Origin: Lojkania enalia | Lineage: Eukaryota > Ascomycota > Dothideomycetes > Pleosporales | Direction: 5' to 3' | Assembly (NCBI GenBank): GCA_010094045.1 | Contig: ML986810.1 | Location: forward strand, 1 to 22,781 | Length of the DNA stretch: 22,781 nt | Part shown: positions 1 to 8,355 of the stretch, one piece after another | Numbering within the stretch: position 1 is the stretch's first letter | Layout: every line of letters begins with the position of its first letter | Made by a program: the position numbers and the translations under genes | Notes under the pieces: generated by a model | What the model was told of the DNA's origin: nothing | Database searches by the model: none | The model's input: the letters and a program-made list of their open reading frames with translations, nothing else

Positions 1-59
1 GTAAAATATATAAAAGAAAGTATATTTAGTATAGTAGTATAGTATTATATAGTAAGGGA

Positions 60-300
60 TTTTTATATATAACTGCTAAAGTATCTATAGGCTCTTAACC
101 CTTTAAGAAGACTTATAGTACTAATACTTAAGAAAGGGCTTAACTAGCTTAACGCTACTATAGTAACTGTAGTAAGACTAGACATAACGCTTGTACGTGC
201 TAAAAGGATAGTAGGGAAAATTCTAAATTAGATAAAAGTATATTATATATAAGATCTCTTATTAGTATTAAGTAAATTAACTTTTCGTATATAGTATTTG
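60..300 (+). pseudogene. C-terminal remnant of pogo/Fot1-type transposase with zinc knuckle (A1)
   Basis: Only the tail of the transposase is present. Read on the plus strand, 159-200 gives a CX2CX4HX4C zinc knuckle, YSNCSKTRHNACTC, in which the first Cys has become Tyr and the other three ligands survive. The same knuckle occurs at the same relative place in the complete family A element, upstream of the 3' terminal repeat. Zinc knuckles at the C terminus are known in many Pezizomycotina pogo-type transposases and presumably help nucleic acid binding. Stop codons occur both before and after the knuckle. The catalytic domain lies outside the window. Not functional. Confidence 0.75.
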
Positions 301-303
301 TTG

Positions 304-358
304 CGCTAAGAAAAAGTAGCCGCTTTAATAGTTTAGCCGCTTTAATAGTAGAATACGT
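304..358 (+). repeat. Terminal inverted repeat of pogo element A1 (right end only)
   Basis: This 55-bp end corresponds base for base in layout to 4331-4385. It contains two tandem 17-bp units (318-334 and 335-351), both starting AGCCGCTTTAATAGT, then a short outer end finishing ACGT next to the TA target. Its partner is left of the window. Confidence 0.85.
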
Positions 359-1200
359 TATATAAAGTATAATAATATTATATTCTTTATAATAATTATA
401 AAATTTAATAGAATTATAGCTATTATAGCTATCTATAATAAGTAGTTAATAGGTGCTAGTAGTACTAGCTTTAATATATTTATTAAAGTATTTAAGCTAC
501 TTAAACTTATATTTAATAAATATCTAGCCCTTTTTACTAATAGATAAAACCTATTAAAGCTTATCTATAATTAACTAGTATTAGGTATTATATTATTATA
601 CGCTATTAAGAATAATAAATAGTAGAACTAGCTCGCTATATATATTTACTACTATAATTACTATTATCTACTTAATATTACTATACTAGATAGATTTAGA
701 TATTTATCGCCTTTTAATACTAGTAATAACTATTCTTAGGCTAATTTTACCTATTTAGATGCTAGTCTTATTAAAATTATATATATCTTTATTAAAGATA
801 TTATACTTAGTTTTAGTATTATATATAAAATAGAACTAGCTTTAAATAACCTTAAAATCTTCGTTTAGAACTCTTTAATAGTTATATTATTAATTAATAT
901 ATAATTTAAGTTCTAGAATATATAAGATAAAATAATTAGGCTAATTTTTATTAATAGGTTATTAACTGTAATTAAAAAGTAGTTTATTAGCTATATTTTA
1001 TAGTATATTAAGATTAAGCTAAAACCTACGTGTATCTATATTAAGTATATAGTCTATAATTAACCTCTTTTCTAACTTTATAAAATTCTTTAAATTAAGA
1101 GTATAATTAACCTTATAAAGTCTTCTATTATAGCGCTTTTTTAGGGTAGTATAGCTAAATCTAAACGCCTATACTATAGTTAAATTTAACTTAAATTAAT
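359..1200 (-). pseudogene. Pogo/Fot1-type transposase, N-terminal and central part (family B copy 1)
   Basis: Read on the minus strand from about 1200 down to 359, this aligns with the transposase in 5490-6350. It covers the N-terminal helix-turn-helix DNA-binding region, the middle of the protein and the start of the DDE integrase-like catalytic domain, up to just past the Asp-Gly-His-type motif. It then stops dead at the inserted terminal repeat of A1, so the third catalytic acid and the C-terminal zinc knuckle are missing. Stop codons are frequent, mostly TAG and TAA where Gln, Arg or Trp codons would be expected. Function in life: cut-and-paste transposition into TA sites. This copy is dead and incomplete. 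Confidence 0.8.
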
Positions 1201-1357
1201 CTTATTTAAAAACTTTATTTACTATAGTTATATTAACTTTAGATAAATATATTTTATTATATAGTTATAGAGATATTATAAAAATTAATAGAGTAGTAGA
1301 AATTTTAGTAGATTACTAACTACTTAGTAGTTTTAACCGCTTAGTAGTAGATTATAT
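359..1357 (-). mobile_element. 5' half of a pogo/Fot1-type DNA transposon (family B, copy 1)
   Basis: This stretch is an inverted, diverged copy of 5351 to about 6350, the 5' half of the complete family B element. Its 5' terminal repeat lies at about 1305-1357 and is followed by TA (1358-1359). At its 3' side it is cut at 359-360 by insertion of element A1. The differences from the complete copy are mostly C/T and G/A transitions, as RIP predicts. The flank beyond 1359 is gypsy-2 integrase, so this copy inserted just upstream of the integrase zinc-binding region of that retrotransposon. Confidence 0.85.
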
Positions 1358-1384
1358 TAGATTATAATAAGTTAAAGCTTAAAC

Positions 1385-2536
1385 TATTATAAGCTATTTA
1401 TAACTTACTATTTAGTAGATACTTTAGTTAAGAAAAGACTTTAAAACTACTCTAGCGTAAGTATTATTAGTTAAGAATATTCGACTTAGTATAATAATAT
1501 ATAAGCTGTTATTATATATACTAAAGAAGTAAAACTTCTAGAGAAAAATACTATAGATTATTAAAACTATTATCTATACTTAAATAAAGGTTTTAAGATA
1601 TTTTTATACATTTTATAACTAATCTACTAGAATTAGAAGATTATACGAATATTATAGTAGTAGTTAATAGGCTTAGTAAGTATAAATACCTAATACTATA
1701 TATAAGAATTAAAACTTCTAATATTATCTAACTATTCTATTATTATATATAAGTTTACTATAAACTATTATATACTATTATATTTAATTATAGAATATAG
1801 TTTATCTCTATTTTCTATTAAAAACTCTATAAATAGCTATAAATTAATATATATATATTAACTAGTTTCTACTTAAATATTAATAGTTAGATAGAGAATA
1901 TTAATATAGTAATAGAATAAGTTCTCTAAGCCTATACTAGCTATAAATAAGATAACTAGGTTAAATAACTACTAATAGTATAGTTTAAAGTAAATAATAT
2001 AGTATCTAAATTAATAAAAATTTCTCTATTTTTAGTTTATTTTAACTAGTACTTTTAAATAGGCTTTAAACTATCTATAAGAATTTATTAACTACTAAAA
2101 TAGTCCTTAATAGTCTAGAAAACTAATAGACTAGTTAATAAGATAAAGAATATTATAGAGTATATTAGAGAAGAACTTACCTAAATATAAGCGTTCTAAT
2201 AAAAGTATACTAACTATAAGTATATATTAGTCTTTAACTACTAGGTTAATAATTTAGTCTAGTTAGATATTAAAAATATATATATTTCATAACTATTAAA
2301 AAAGTTTAATTAAAAGAATATAAACTTTTATAAAGTTATTATAAAGATATTTTTATATACTTATAAATTAAAGCTACCTAAATTAGTTAAAATATATTCT
2401 ATATTCTATATATTACTATTATAGCTAGTATCTAAATTATTTAACTACTTATTTAATTAATAAGTATATAACTCTAAATCTATTAAAATTAATAGAAAAT
2501 TAAAATATCTTATTAAGTAAATAAAAACTTCTATTA
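1385..2536 (+). pseudogene. Ty3/gypsy integrase with start of chromodomain (gypsy-2 pol 3' part)
   Basis: The ancestral protein inserted retrotransposon cDNA into the genome. Read through stops, the order is: HHCC-like zinc-binding region (about 1385-1520), integrase core with IIVVVNRLSKY at 1651-1683 (family form MVVVDRLSKY), and the DDE residues. The first acid position (1609-1611) encodes His, the second (1786-1788) Asn instead of Asp, and the Glu (1894-1896) is kept. Spacings are 58 and 35 residues, matching D,D35E integrases. A C-terminal domain with a VWLD-like motif (near 2258-2272) follows, then a chromodomain start (about 2455-2536, RKLKYLIK). The chromodomain is cut at 2536 by element A2. 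Dead. Confidence 0.8.
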
Positions 2537-2591
2537 ACGTAAAGCACCACCGAGCCGGCTATACTACTAAACCGGCTACTTTTTCTTAGTA
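2537..2591 (-). repeat. Terminal inverted repeat of A2 (transposase 3' side)
   Basis: It is the reverse complement of 4331-4385 with a few transition differences. The outer end is ACGTAAAGCACC and the inner end TTTTTCTTAGTA. Confidence 0.92.
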
Positions 2592-2619
2592 CCACTAACA
2601 CCATGTATAAGACCTTGAT

Positions 2620-4305
2620 TTACTCGCCATCTATAAGAGAACCTGCGTACGAGATACTTAGACTAGATTTAGAAGAAGCTTCTATATCTTTTTAGCACGT
2701 ATGAGCGTTATACCTAGTCTTTCTACAGTTCCTATAGTACCGTTAACTAGGTTAAGCTGGTTCCTTGCTACTACTACTACGAGCCTTCTTAGATCGCTGA
2801 GGAGCTGTAGATACCTCAGCAGCTCTGTACGAAGCTCCTTTACTATACTCTATCGTACTACTATACTGGATTCGCTTCCGTTTACGTGTTTTATATTTTA
2901 TTATAACCTCTAATTACTCTTTAAGCTCTATAATCTAGTAGCTTATAAGAGCGTTTTAATGCAGCATTAATTCAGCTCCTTTTATTAGCTGTAAGAAGCC
3001 TTCTTTAGCTTCTTTTAGTAATCGTATAAAGGACCTCTATATAAGAGTTAATTATAACCCGAATTCTTATATATTGCTTAGTATTTTTAACTACTATAGT
3101 ATTTCTAGTAGGGGTACCTCTAGTAGTATACGCAACTAGACTTTAAGGCGCTTAAGAACAACCTATATATTAATAGAAACTAGTCTAGATACTTTAAAAG
3201 CCTTTTTATAGTTCTTGTACGTAAATATATTAAAAAACACGTTTCTAAAGGCTGGTAGAAAACCTTCCTTATTAATATAGTAGACGCGTTAGTATACTAA
3301 GTCTTATATACGCTAAGAGTACTTTAGCTTTAATAGTAAGAAGTATACTATATTAAGTAGCTGTAGGATATATAATAAATGTGCTAGTATATAGAGGGTA
3401 AGAATCTTTCGTATAAGGTAATAATCCTTAAAATTCTAGTTTAGATAGCTCTTATAGCTATTAAGAATAAATAGCCTATATAACTCTACCTAACGCGTCT
3501 TTATATACGCGTTAAAGTACTTTAACTACTTAAGACTAAGCTTATTATTTGTCTATCTATTCTCAGAAACTGAGAGCTTCTAGTCGTACGGTATATCTAT
3601 CTTCTTATACTATACTAAAATATAGACGCGTCTTTTATAGATAATAAATAGTAGAATTATATACCTAGCAGCGCAGATACTCTAGATTACTATAACCTAC
3701 TCTCGATTACCTAGCTGAATAAGCGTAGATCTTATATAGTATTCTAAACCTATAATAACTTTTATAGAGCTAATTATATCTATCTAAAAGCCTATCTTAT
3801 TAAAGTTATAGATATTATCTTTATAGATACTATACTTAGCTACCGTCTCTTATACGAGCTTAAACCACGTATTAATAACCTCTAGATCTTCTTATAATAT
3901 CTTCTAATAGTTCTTTACTCGATTAAAACCTATTTTAAGCTTATTTATACGCGATATAAATTGTTTAGGCTAGTTTTTACCTATAAGTATCTTACCCCAC
4001 GTACGTAATATTTTATCTGTTATATCTGCTACCTTATAAAGCCGCGGCGTAAATCCTCGCAAATTAAGGTTAAAGATATATTATACGATTATCTACTCTT
4101 TAGCTGTTGTAAGCTTTATATAATTTGGTTGAGTTTAAGGTTGAAAGGTAATTCTATAAAGCCGGTTAGAGAGCTGCTAGTATTATATGTTAAAAGCTGC
4201 TGCAGCGCGTCGCACGCTTTAAAATTAGCCTAAAGTATAGGCTTAAAGAGTAAGTTCAATTCTACCTTCTTAATTAGATAGATTAGCTTTATATTGTTGA
4301 AACAT
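2620..4305 (-). pseudogene. Pogo/Fot1-type transposase, full length but RIP-inactivated (A2)
   Basis: The start is an ATG read on the minus strand at 4305-4303; the same frame stays aligned with the family through the N terminus (MFQQYKANLSN...). An N-terminal helix-turn-helix pair is followed by a Tc5-type DNA-binding region ending near LYKVADI, then the DDE domain. NFDETGF has become NFNKIGF (first acid, 3799-3801, Asp to Asn), DGHESH has become NSYKSY (second acid, 3460-3462, Asp to Asn), and an LLQPLD-type block follows near 3360. A Lys/Arg/Ser-rich tail leads to a C-terminal zinc knuckle (2695-2736, CX2CX4HX4C) with two of four ligands turned to Tyr. Gln and Trp codons have become stops throughout. 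About 560 residues, usual for the family. The 70-codon open frame at 2701-2913 plus strand is only its antisense. Confidence 0.88.
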
Positions 4306-4330
4306 AGCGTTGTATACGGAAAAGTTGCTA

Positions 4331-4385
4331 TACTAAGAAAAAGTAGCCAGCTTAGTAGTATAGCCGGCTCGGTAGTGCTTTACGT
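4331..4385 (-). repeat. Terminal inverted repeat of A2 (transposase 5' side)
   Basis: This is the partner of 2537-2591. It contains two tandem 17-bp units (4345-4361 and 4362-4378, AGCCAGCTTAGTAGT and AGCCGGCTCGGTAGT) next to the outer ACGT end and the TA target. Confidence 0.92.
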
Positions 4386-4387
4386 TA

Positions 4388-4432
4388 TAACTAATAGAGA
4401 TACTAGTATAAATACCTAGTTAAATAGACTAG
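4388..4432 (+). other. Short gypsy-2 fragment between two insertions
   Basis: These 45 bp lie between the right TA of element A2 and the miniature LTR element, and include the left target duplication ACTAG (4428-4432). They continue the gypsy-2 chromodomain region, but the reading frame does not join cleanly to the part after 4970, so a small indel or further loss is likely. Confidence 0.55.
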
Positions 4433-4533
4433 TATTAGAAGTACGGCTCTATACTACTATACTACTATAATTAAAAGGTACGAATAATTAATATTACTAA
4501 TTATAGGTGTAGAATAGTATATATACTCTTATA
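4433..4533 (-). repeat. LTR of the miniature element (left copy)
   Basis: 101 bp, the same length as the right copy, starting TATTAGAAGTACGG and ending CTCTTATA. Differences from the right copy are mainly C/T transitions, consistent with RIP after insertion. Confidence 0.88.
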
Positions 4534-4864
4534 TTATCTCCCTCCTTAACAGCGTACGCCCCGGACGCTCTAAGAGATACGATATATAAAGGTAGATACT
4601 AAGACTTCTAGCTCTACTAGATTAACCGTCTAGTTATCTTATCTCTAGCTACCTCTTAGATACGTCTATATAGATGCGCTTATATATACGTGCCTATATA
4701 TATACTAGACCTTCTAGCAACTCTTAATACAGCGCTTAAAGAGGCCGCTTTACGCTTCAACTTTATAAAAAGCTTGTTAGGCTAAACTAGCTCTTATGTA
4801 AATCGAACCCGCGACCCTATAGTACCGCCTATTAACCCCGTATACCAGGTAATATTAATTATAA
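4534..4864. other. Interior of the miniature LTR element, non-coding
   Basis: 331 bp with no usable reading frame on either strand. It is richer in G+C and CpG than its surroundings. On the minus strand, 4801-4825 contains GGGTCGCGGGTTCGATTT, which resembles a tRNA B box, but no T-stem can be paired around it. The minus-strand purine tract at 4536-4547 is the probable polypurine tract. A primer-binding site should lie just left of 4865 on the minus strand; TGGTATACGGGG is found about 15 nt in, which is further than usual, so I do not call it. Confidence 0.6.
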
Positions 4865-4965
4865 TATTAGAAGTACGGTTCTACACTATTATACTACTAC
4901 AACTAAAAGGTACGAATGATTTATATTACTAATTATAGGTGTAGAATAGTATATATACCCTTACA
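4865..4965 (-). repeat. LTR of the miniature element (right copy)
   Basis: 101 bp, starting TATTAGAAGTACGG and ending CCCTTACA, immediately followed by the ACTAG target duplication. It is the less mutated of the two LTRs. Confidence 0.88.
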
Positions 4966-4970
4966 ACTAG

Positions 4971-5040
4971 CTATTATAACCTAGAATAGTATCTAGCTAG
5001 TAATTTTACTAAGATAACTATTATAGAAGATTACTATACT
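4971..5040 (+). pseudogene. C-terminal part of the gypsy-2 chromodomain
   Basis: On the plus strand, YYNLE(stop)YLASNFT reads directly after the ACTAG duplication. It matches the second half of retrotransposon chromodomains (family form WYxxxNF, followed by a short Lys/Asn-Lys-rich stretch). In chromoviruses this domain, at the integrase C terminus, binds methylated histone H3 and steers integration into heterochromatin. The other half lies at about 2455-2536, displaced by two insertions. Short and mutated, so only moderately sure. Confidence 0.55.
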
Positions 5041-5350
5041 AGAAATCTAAATAAATAAAATCTAAATATAATAATATATCTAAATTCTTAACTAAGTATT
5101 AGAGTTTAATTTAAGTATATTTCTAAACACTCATAATAATACTATATTAATATAATATTAGTAATAATACTACTACTAATTTCTAGTATAGTACTATTAT
5201 ATAAATTAAACTAACCTAATTTCTAGTATAATACTACTATTAACTATTAGTCGCGCTAATATATATATAATCTAGCCTAATCTCTAGTATAATACTACTA
5301 TATAATAATAACTAATTATACTAATATACTTATAATCTTAACTAATACTA
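5041..5350. other. AT-rich 3' tail of gypsy-2 with three dispersed short repeats
   Basis: No coding signal is seen. A block of about 23 bp, AATTTCTAGTATAATACTAC and close variants, recurs three times at 5178-5200, 5218-5240 and 5279-5301. This could be the retrotransposon's 3' untranslated region or part of its LTR. I could not find LTR ends or a polypurine tract. The TA at 5349-5350 is the left target of family B copy 2. Confidence 0.5.
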
Positions 5351-5402
5351 ATATAATCTACTACTAAGCGGTTAAAACTACTAAGTAGTTAGTAATCTAC
5401 TA
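5351..5402 (+). repeat. Left terminal inverted repeat of family B copy 2
   Basis: It contains two tandem 17-bp units, CTACTAAGCGGTTAAAA (5361-5377) and CTACTAAGTAGTTAGTA (5378-5394). It pairs in inverted orientation with 7152-7202 and also matches about 1305-1357. Confidence 0.88.
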
Positions 5403-5489
5403 AAATCTCTACTACCCTATTAATTTTTATAATATCTCTACAATTATATAATAGAATATATTTATCTAAAACTAATATAACTATAGTAA

Positions 5490-7130
5490 ATAAAGCTTTT
5501 AAATAAGGTTAATTTAAGTTAAATCTAGCTATAGTATAAGTGTTTAAAGTTAGCTATACTACTCTAAAAAAGTACTATAATAGGAGACCTTATAAAGCTA
5601 ATTATACCCCTAATTTAAAGAATTTTATAGAGCTAGAGGAGAGGTTAATTATAGACTATATATTTAATATAGATATATATAGGTTTTAGCATAATTTTAA
5701 TATATTATAAGATATAGTTAATAAACTACTCTTTAATCGCAGTTAGTAATCTATTAGTAAAAATTAGTCTAATTACTTTATCTTATATATTCTAGAGCTT
5801 AAATTACGCGTTAATTAATAATATAACTACTAAAGAGCTTTAAATAAAGATTCTAAAGTTATTTAAGACTAGTTTTATCTTATATATAATACTAAAGCTA
5901 AATATAGTATCCTTAATAAAGATATATATAATTTTAACGAGACTAGCTTTTAAATAGGTAAAATTAGCCTAAGAATAGTTATTACTAGTACTAAAAGGCG
6001 ATAAATACCTAAATCTATCTAGCCTAGTAATATTAAGTAGGTAATAGTAATTATAGTAGTAAATATATATAGCTAGCTAGTTCTACTATTTATTATCTTT
6101 AAGGACGCGTAATAATATAATACCTAGTATTAGTTAATTATAGATAAGCCTTAGTAGGTTTTATCTATTAGTAAGAAGAGCTAAATATTTATTAAATATA
6201 AGTTTAAATAGCTTAAATACTTTAATAAATATACTAAAGCTAGTACTATTAGCATCTACCGACTACTTATTATAGATAGCTATAATAGCTATAATTCTAT
6301 CGAATTTTATAATTATTATAAAGAATATAATATTATTATACTTTATATACCTTTATACTTATCTTATCTTTTATAGCTACTTAATATAAGCTATTTTAGT
6401 CTATTAAAGCGTATATATAGTAAAGAGATTAAAAGCTTAATTTAGTACTATATTAACTATATAATTAAAGAAGACTTTCTACCTATATTTAAAGCAGCCT
6501 TTAACAATACTATTATTAATAAAAATATAACTAGAGACTTTAGAGGGTTTAGATTAGTCTTATTTAGTCTAGATTATATTATTTTAAAGCTTAATATCTA
6601 AGCTTTATAAACCCTAATACTACCGCTTTTAGAACCTACTAAATAGTAGTTATAAGTACTATATAATTACTTAAAGGTAGAGTATTATATATAATATATA
6701 TAATAGTATATAGAATAATATTAAAATAGCTTACTAATATTAATATTTAAGAGTTTTATAAGTTTTATAAAAAGTATTATATTTATAATATATAGGTAGT
6801 TATTTTTAGAGATAGAGAATGGAGATTTCTAGGTAGTAAATATAATATTTATAAAGTGTAAGGAGCGTAAATATAAGATAATTAAGAGTATAAATACTAT
6901 CTCTATATTAGATAAGTTGTAATTAGTAAAGTAATAATAAGAAGGCTATTAAATAGAATAAAAAGGCTTAAATAGTTATAGTTAACTATATTAATTAAAA
7001 TACTACGGGTACTATTAAAAGTTAGACTACTATATTAAAACGTATAAAATAGTTCTAATTAAAATACTAAATAGTAAGAATTATATAAATATTACTATAT
7101 AATTAATTACTTTAATAGCTATAGAGATAT
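5490..7130 (+). pseudogene. Pogo/Fot1-type transposase, full length but RIP-inactivated (family B copy 2)
   Basis: Read through stops, an N-terminal helix-turn-helix (YTTLKKYYNRR, about 5560-5590) leads to a Tc5-type DNA-binding region (IELEERLIIDYIFNID near 5620). The DDE domain follows: DIYNFNETSF (5936-5938, first Asp now Asn), LIIDSYNSYNSIEF (6275-6277, second Asp kept) and LLNISYFSLLKR (6383-6385, third Asp now Asn, from LLQPLDxxCF). The second and third acids are separated by 35 residues. The C terminus has a CX2CX4HX4C zinc knuckle at 7004-7045 in which all four ligand codons now encode Tyr. No start codon survives, so the start is approximate. About 540 residues, usual for Fot1-like proteins. 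Dead copy. Confidence 0.87.
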
Positions 7131-7151
7131 CTTATTTTAAAATTAAAATTA

Positions 7152-7202
7152 GGTAGGTTACTAACTACTCGATAGTTTTAACTACTTAGTAGTAGATTAC
7201 GT
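7152..7202 (+). repeat. Right terminal inverted repeat of family B copy 2
   Basis: This is the reverse complement of the left repeat with a few transitions. It ends GTAGATTACGT before the TA at 7203-7204. Confidence 0.88.
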
Positions 7203-7203
7203 T

Positions 7204-8355
7204 AGATATAATTAGATTATAGTAGTAATCAATCGCCTATCTAACTAAATTATATCTATTCTCTATTATTATATAATTAATATATAGAGAATAGCTAAAT
7301 TATTTATTTAATAGATATACTACTTTAGCTATATATTTAAAACTATTATTTTAGACTAAAAACCTTAGTTTATATTTAGTTTTTAGTTTAAATTCTACTA
7401 TATTTTAGGTATAAAGATTAAACTATCTACTACTTATTATAAAAAAACTAATAAATAGATAGAAATTATAAATAAGTATATTAATTAGAGACTATATTCT
7501 TTTATATCTTTCTACTAGGATAACTAGAATTCTCTATTATCTATAATTAACTAAATATAAACAACTCTACCCTATATAACTATTAGAATATTTCTATATT
7601 AGATTTTATATAAATTTAAGCTCTATTAGAGTTAGGATTAGAAATATTCTATTAATTCTATTACTATAATAGATAAATTAAATTGTAAAAATATTTTAAC
7701 TCTAATAACTTATATATATATAGTTTAGAAAACTATAAAGGTTAATATTAAAAAAACTTAGAATTATATATAATCTATTATTAATTATTACTAATAACTA
7801 ATTAATTAGTAGATTAGTAATATAGTTTATTTAAATATTAAGAACTTTATAGTTTAGAAATTAATCTAAAAGCTATCCGATTAATAGAAGAGCCTTTTTA
7901 AAGTACTAGAGTAGGTTAGAAACTTATACTATCTATAACTACTTCTAAAGTTAAGTATATATAATATTTTCGTACTAAACCTATTATATAAGAACTTCTA
8001 GAACCTTTTATCTAAATAAGAAGCTCTAAAACTATCTACTATTACTATTAATAGAGTAGAAGAGTAGGAGGTTAATGAAATACTAGCTAGTAAATTATAT
8101 TATAAAATTCTTAAATACTATATAAAATAGGTAGAATATAATTTTAATCTAATCTAATATAAAGTTTTAAACTTTATAAGTTTATCTTATAAATTAAAAG
8201 CTTTTTATAATAAGTATTTAAATTATTTAAGATCTTTAAAAATTCTAACTAAATAAATTAAAGTATATAAAAATAGTATAGAAAATATAAATTATCTAAT
8301 AGATAATAATATATAAAAGTTAAGTAGTAGATTTAAAAAAATTAAAATATAAGCT
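7204..8355 (+). pseudogene. Ty3/gypsy integrase (partial) and chromodomain (gypsy-1 copy 0)
   Basis: The reading starts in the integrase core at IIVVINRLS (7216-7242; family form VVVDRLTK). The second catalytic Asp (7354-7356) and the Glu (7462-7464, in the TDGQTE-type motif) are both kept, with 35 residues between them as in D,D35E integrases. The first Asp lay upstream and is missing. The C-terminal domain follows with NIVYLNIKNF and QKLSDQ (about 7815-7885; family VWLDxRN and KLSxRxxGPF). The chromodomain lies at about 8060-8215 (EVNEILASKLYY...), where two Trp codons, one likely of the aromatic cage, have become TAG. The tail ends near 8355. The protein would have inserted cDNA and targeted heterochromatin. 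Dead and truncated. Confidence 0.85.

Larger units (their letters stand above)
1..358 (+). mobile_element. 3' end of a pogo/Fot1-type DNA transposon (family A, copy A1)
   Basis: This is the right-hand end of a Tc1/mariner-superfamily element of the pogo/Fot1 type; the rest lies off the window. It ends in a 55-bp terminal repeat (304-358) that is clearly related to the repeats of the complete element at 2537-4385, with the same inner AAGAAAAAGTAGCC block and the same outer ...ACGT end. It abuts a TA at 359-360. Directly beyond that TA the sequence becomes a family B transposase, so A1 inserted into family B copy 1. The left target duplication is not visible. Membership of family A is well supported; the subfamily may differ, because the inner repeat units diverge from those of the complete copy. 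Confidence 0.85.
2537..4385 (-). mobile_element. Complete pogo/Fot1-type DNA transposon (family A, copy A2)
   Basis: The element is 1849 bp, the usual size for Fot1-type transposons. It has 55-bp terminal inverted repeats at 2537-2591 and 4331-4385, both ending ACGTAAAGCAC outward, and is flanked by TA at 2535-2536 and 4386-4387, the duplicated target. One transposase frame runs on the minus strand. It keeps more CA and TG than its surroundings, so it has had less RIP and is probably among the younger insertions here. It interrupts the chromodomain of gypsy-2. It is not autonomous, because the transposase is full of stops. Confidence 0.92.
4433..4965 (-). mobile_element. Complete miniature LTR retrotransposon (TRIM-like), 533 bp
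   Basis: Two 101-bp direct repeats (4433-4533 and 4865-4965) bound a 331-bp interior, and the whole is flanked by a perfect 5-bp target duplication ACTAG (4428-4432 and 4966-4970). The ends read TG...CA once RIP is allowed for: the right end keeps ...TTACA and the left starts TATTAG, from TGTTAG. Read on the minus strand, a purine-rich tract (complement of 4536-4547) lies next to the LTR, where a polypurine tract belongs, so transcription was probably minus strand. The interior is too short for gag or pol, so it must have moved by borrowing proteins. The parent family (copia or gypsy) is not identifiable. Confidence 0.85.
1358..5350 (+). mobile_element. Old chromodomain Ty3/gypsy retrotransposon (gypsy-2), 3' part, split by later insertions
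   Basis: Pieces 1358-2536, 4388-4432 and 4971-5350 read as one interrupted element on the plus strand. They hold integrase zinc-finger region, integrase core, integrase C-terminal domain, chromodomain and a 3' AT-rich tail. The complete pogo element A2 (2537-4385) and the miniature LTR element (4433-4965) sit inside it with their target duplications. No LTR, reverse transcriptase or gag of this family is seen in the window; they were lost or displaced at the family B insertion at the left. The integrase sequence differs from gypsy-1, so this is a separate family. The exact 3' boundary is uncertain. Confidence 0.7.
5351..7202 (+). mobile_element. Complete pogo/Fot1-type DNA transposon (family B, copy 2)
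   Basis: The element is 1852 bp with terminal inverted repeats of about 51 bp (5351-5402 and 7152-7202) and TA on each side (5349-5350 and 7203-7204). The outer end is ACGTAATCTAC on the right and its RIP-mutated form ATATAATCTAC on the left. It encodes one transposase on the plus strand and is homologous to the inverted fragment at 359-1357. Its two flanks do not belong to one interrupted gene: gypsy-2 tail lies on the left and gypsy-1 integrase on the right. Confidence 0.9.

Noticed and set aside
2701..2913. A 70-codon open frame on the plus strand starting with ATG, the longest in the window
   Set aside because: It lies exactly antisense to the Lys/Ser-rich tail and zinc knuckle of the A2 transposase. 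Its Ser/Leu/Thr-rich product is what the complement of such a tail gives, and no ribosomal or intron signals support it.
4801..4860. A tRNA gene on the minus strand
   Set aside because: Only a B-box-like string is present. The T-stem, acceptor stem and anticodon arm cannot be paired.
5160..5310. A CRISPR-like array from the three repeated blocks
   Set aside because: There are only three imperfect repeats with unequal spacing, in a fungal transposon tail; no cas genes and no prokaryotic context.
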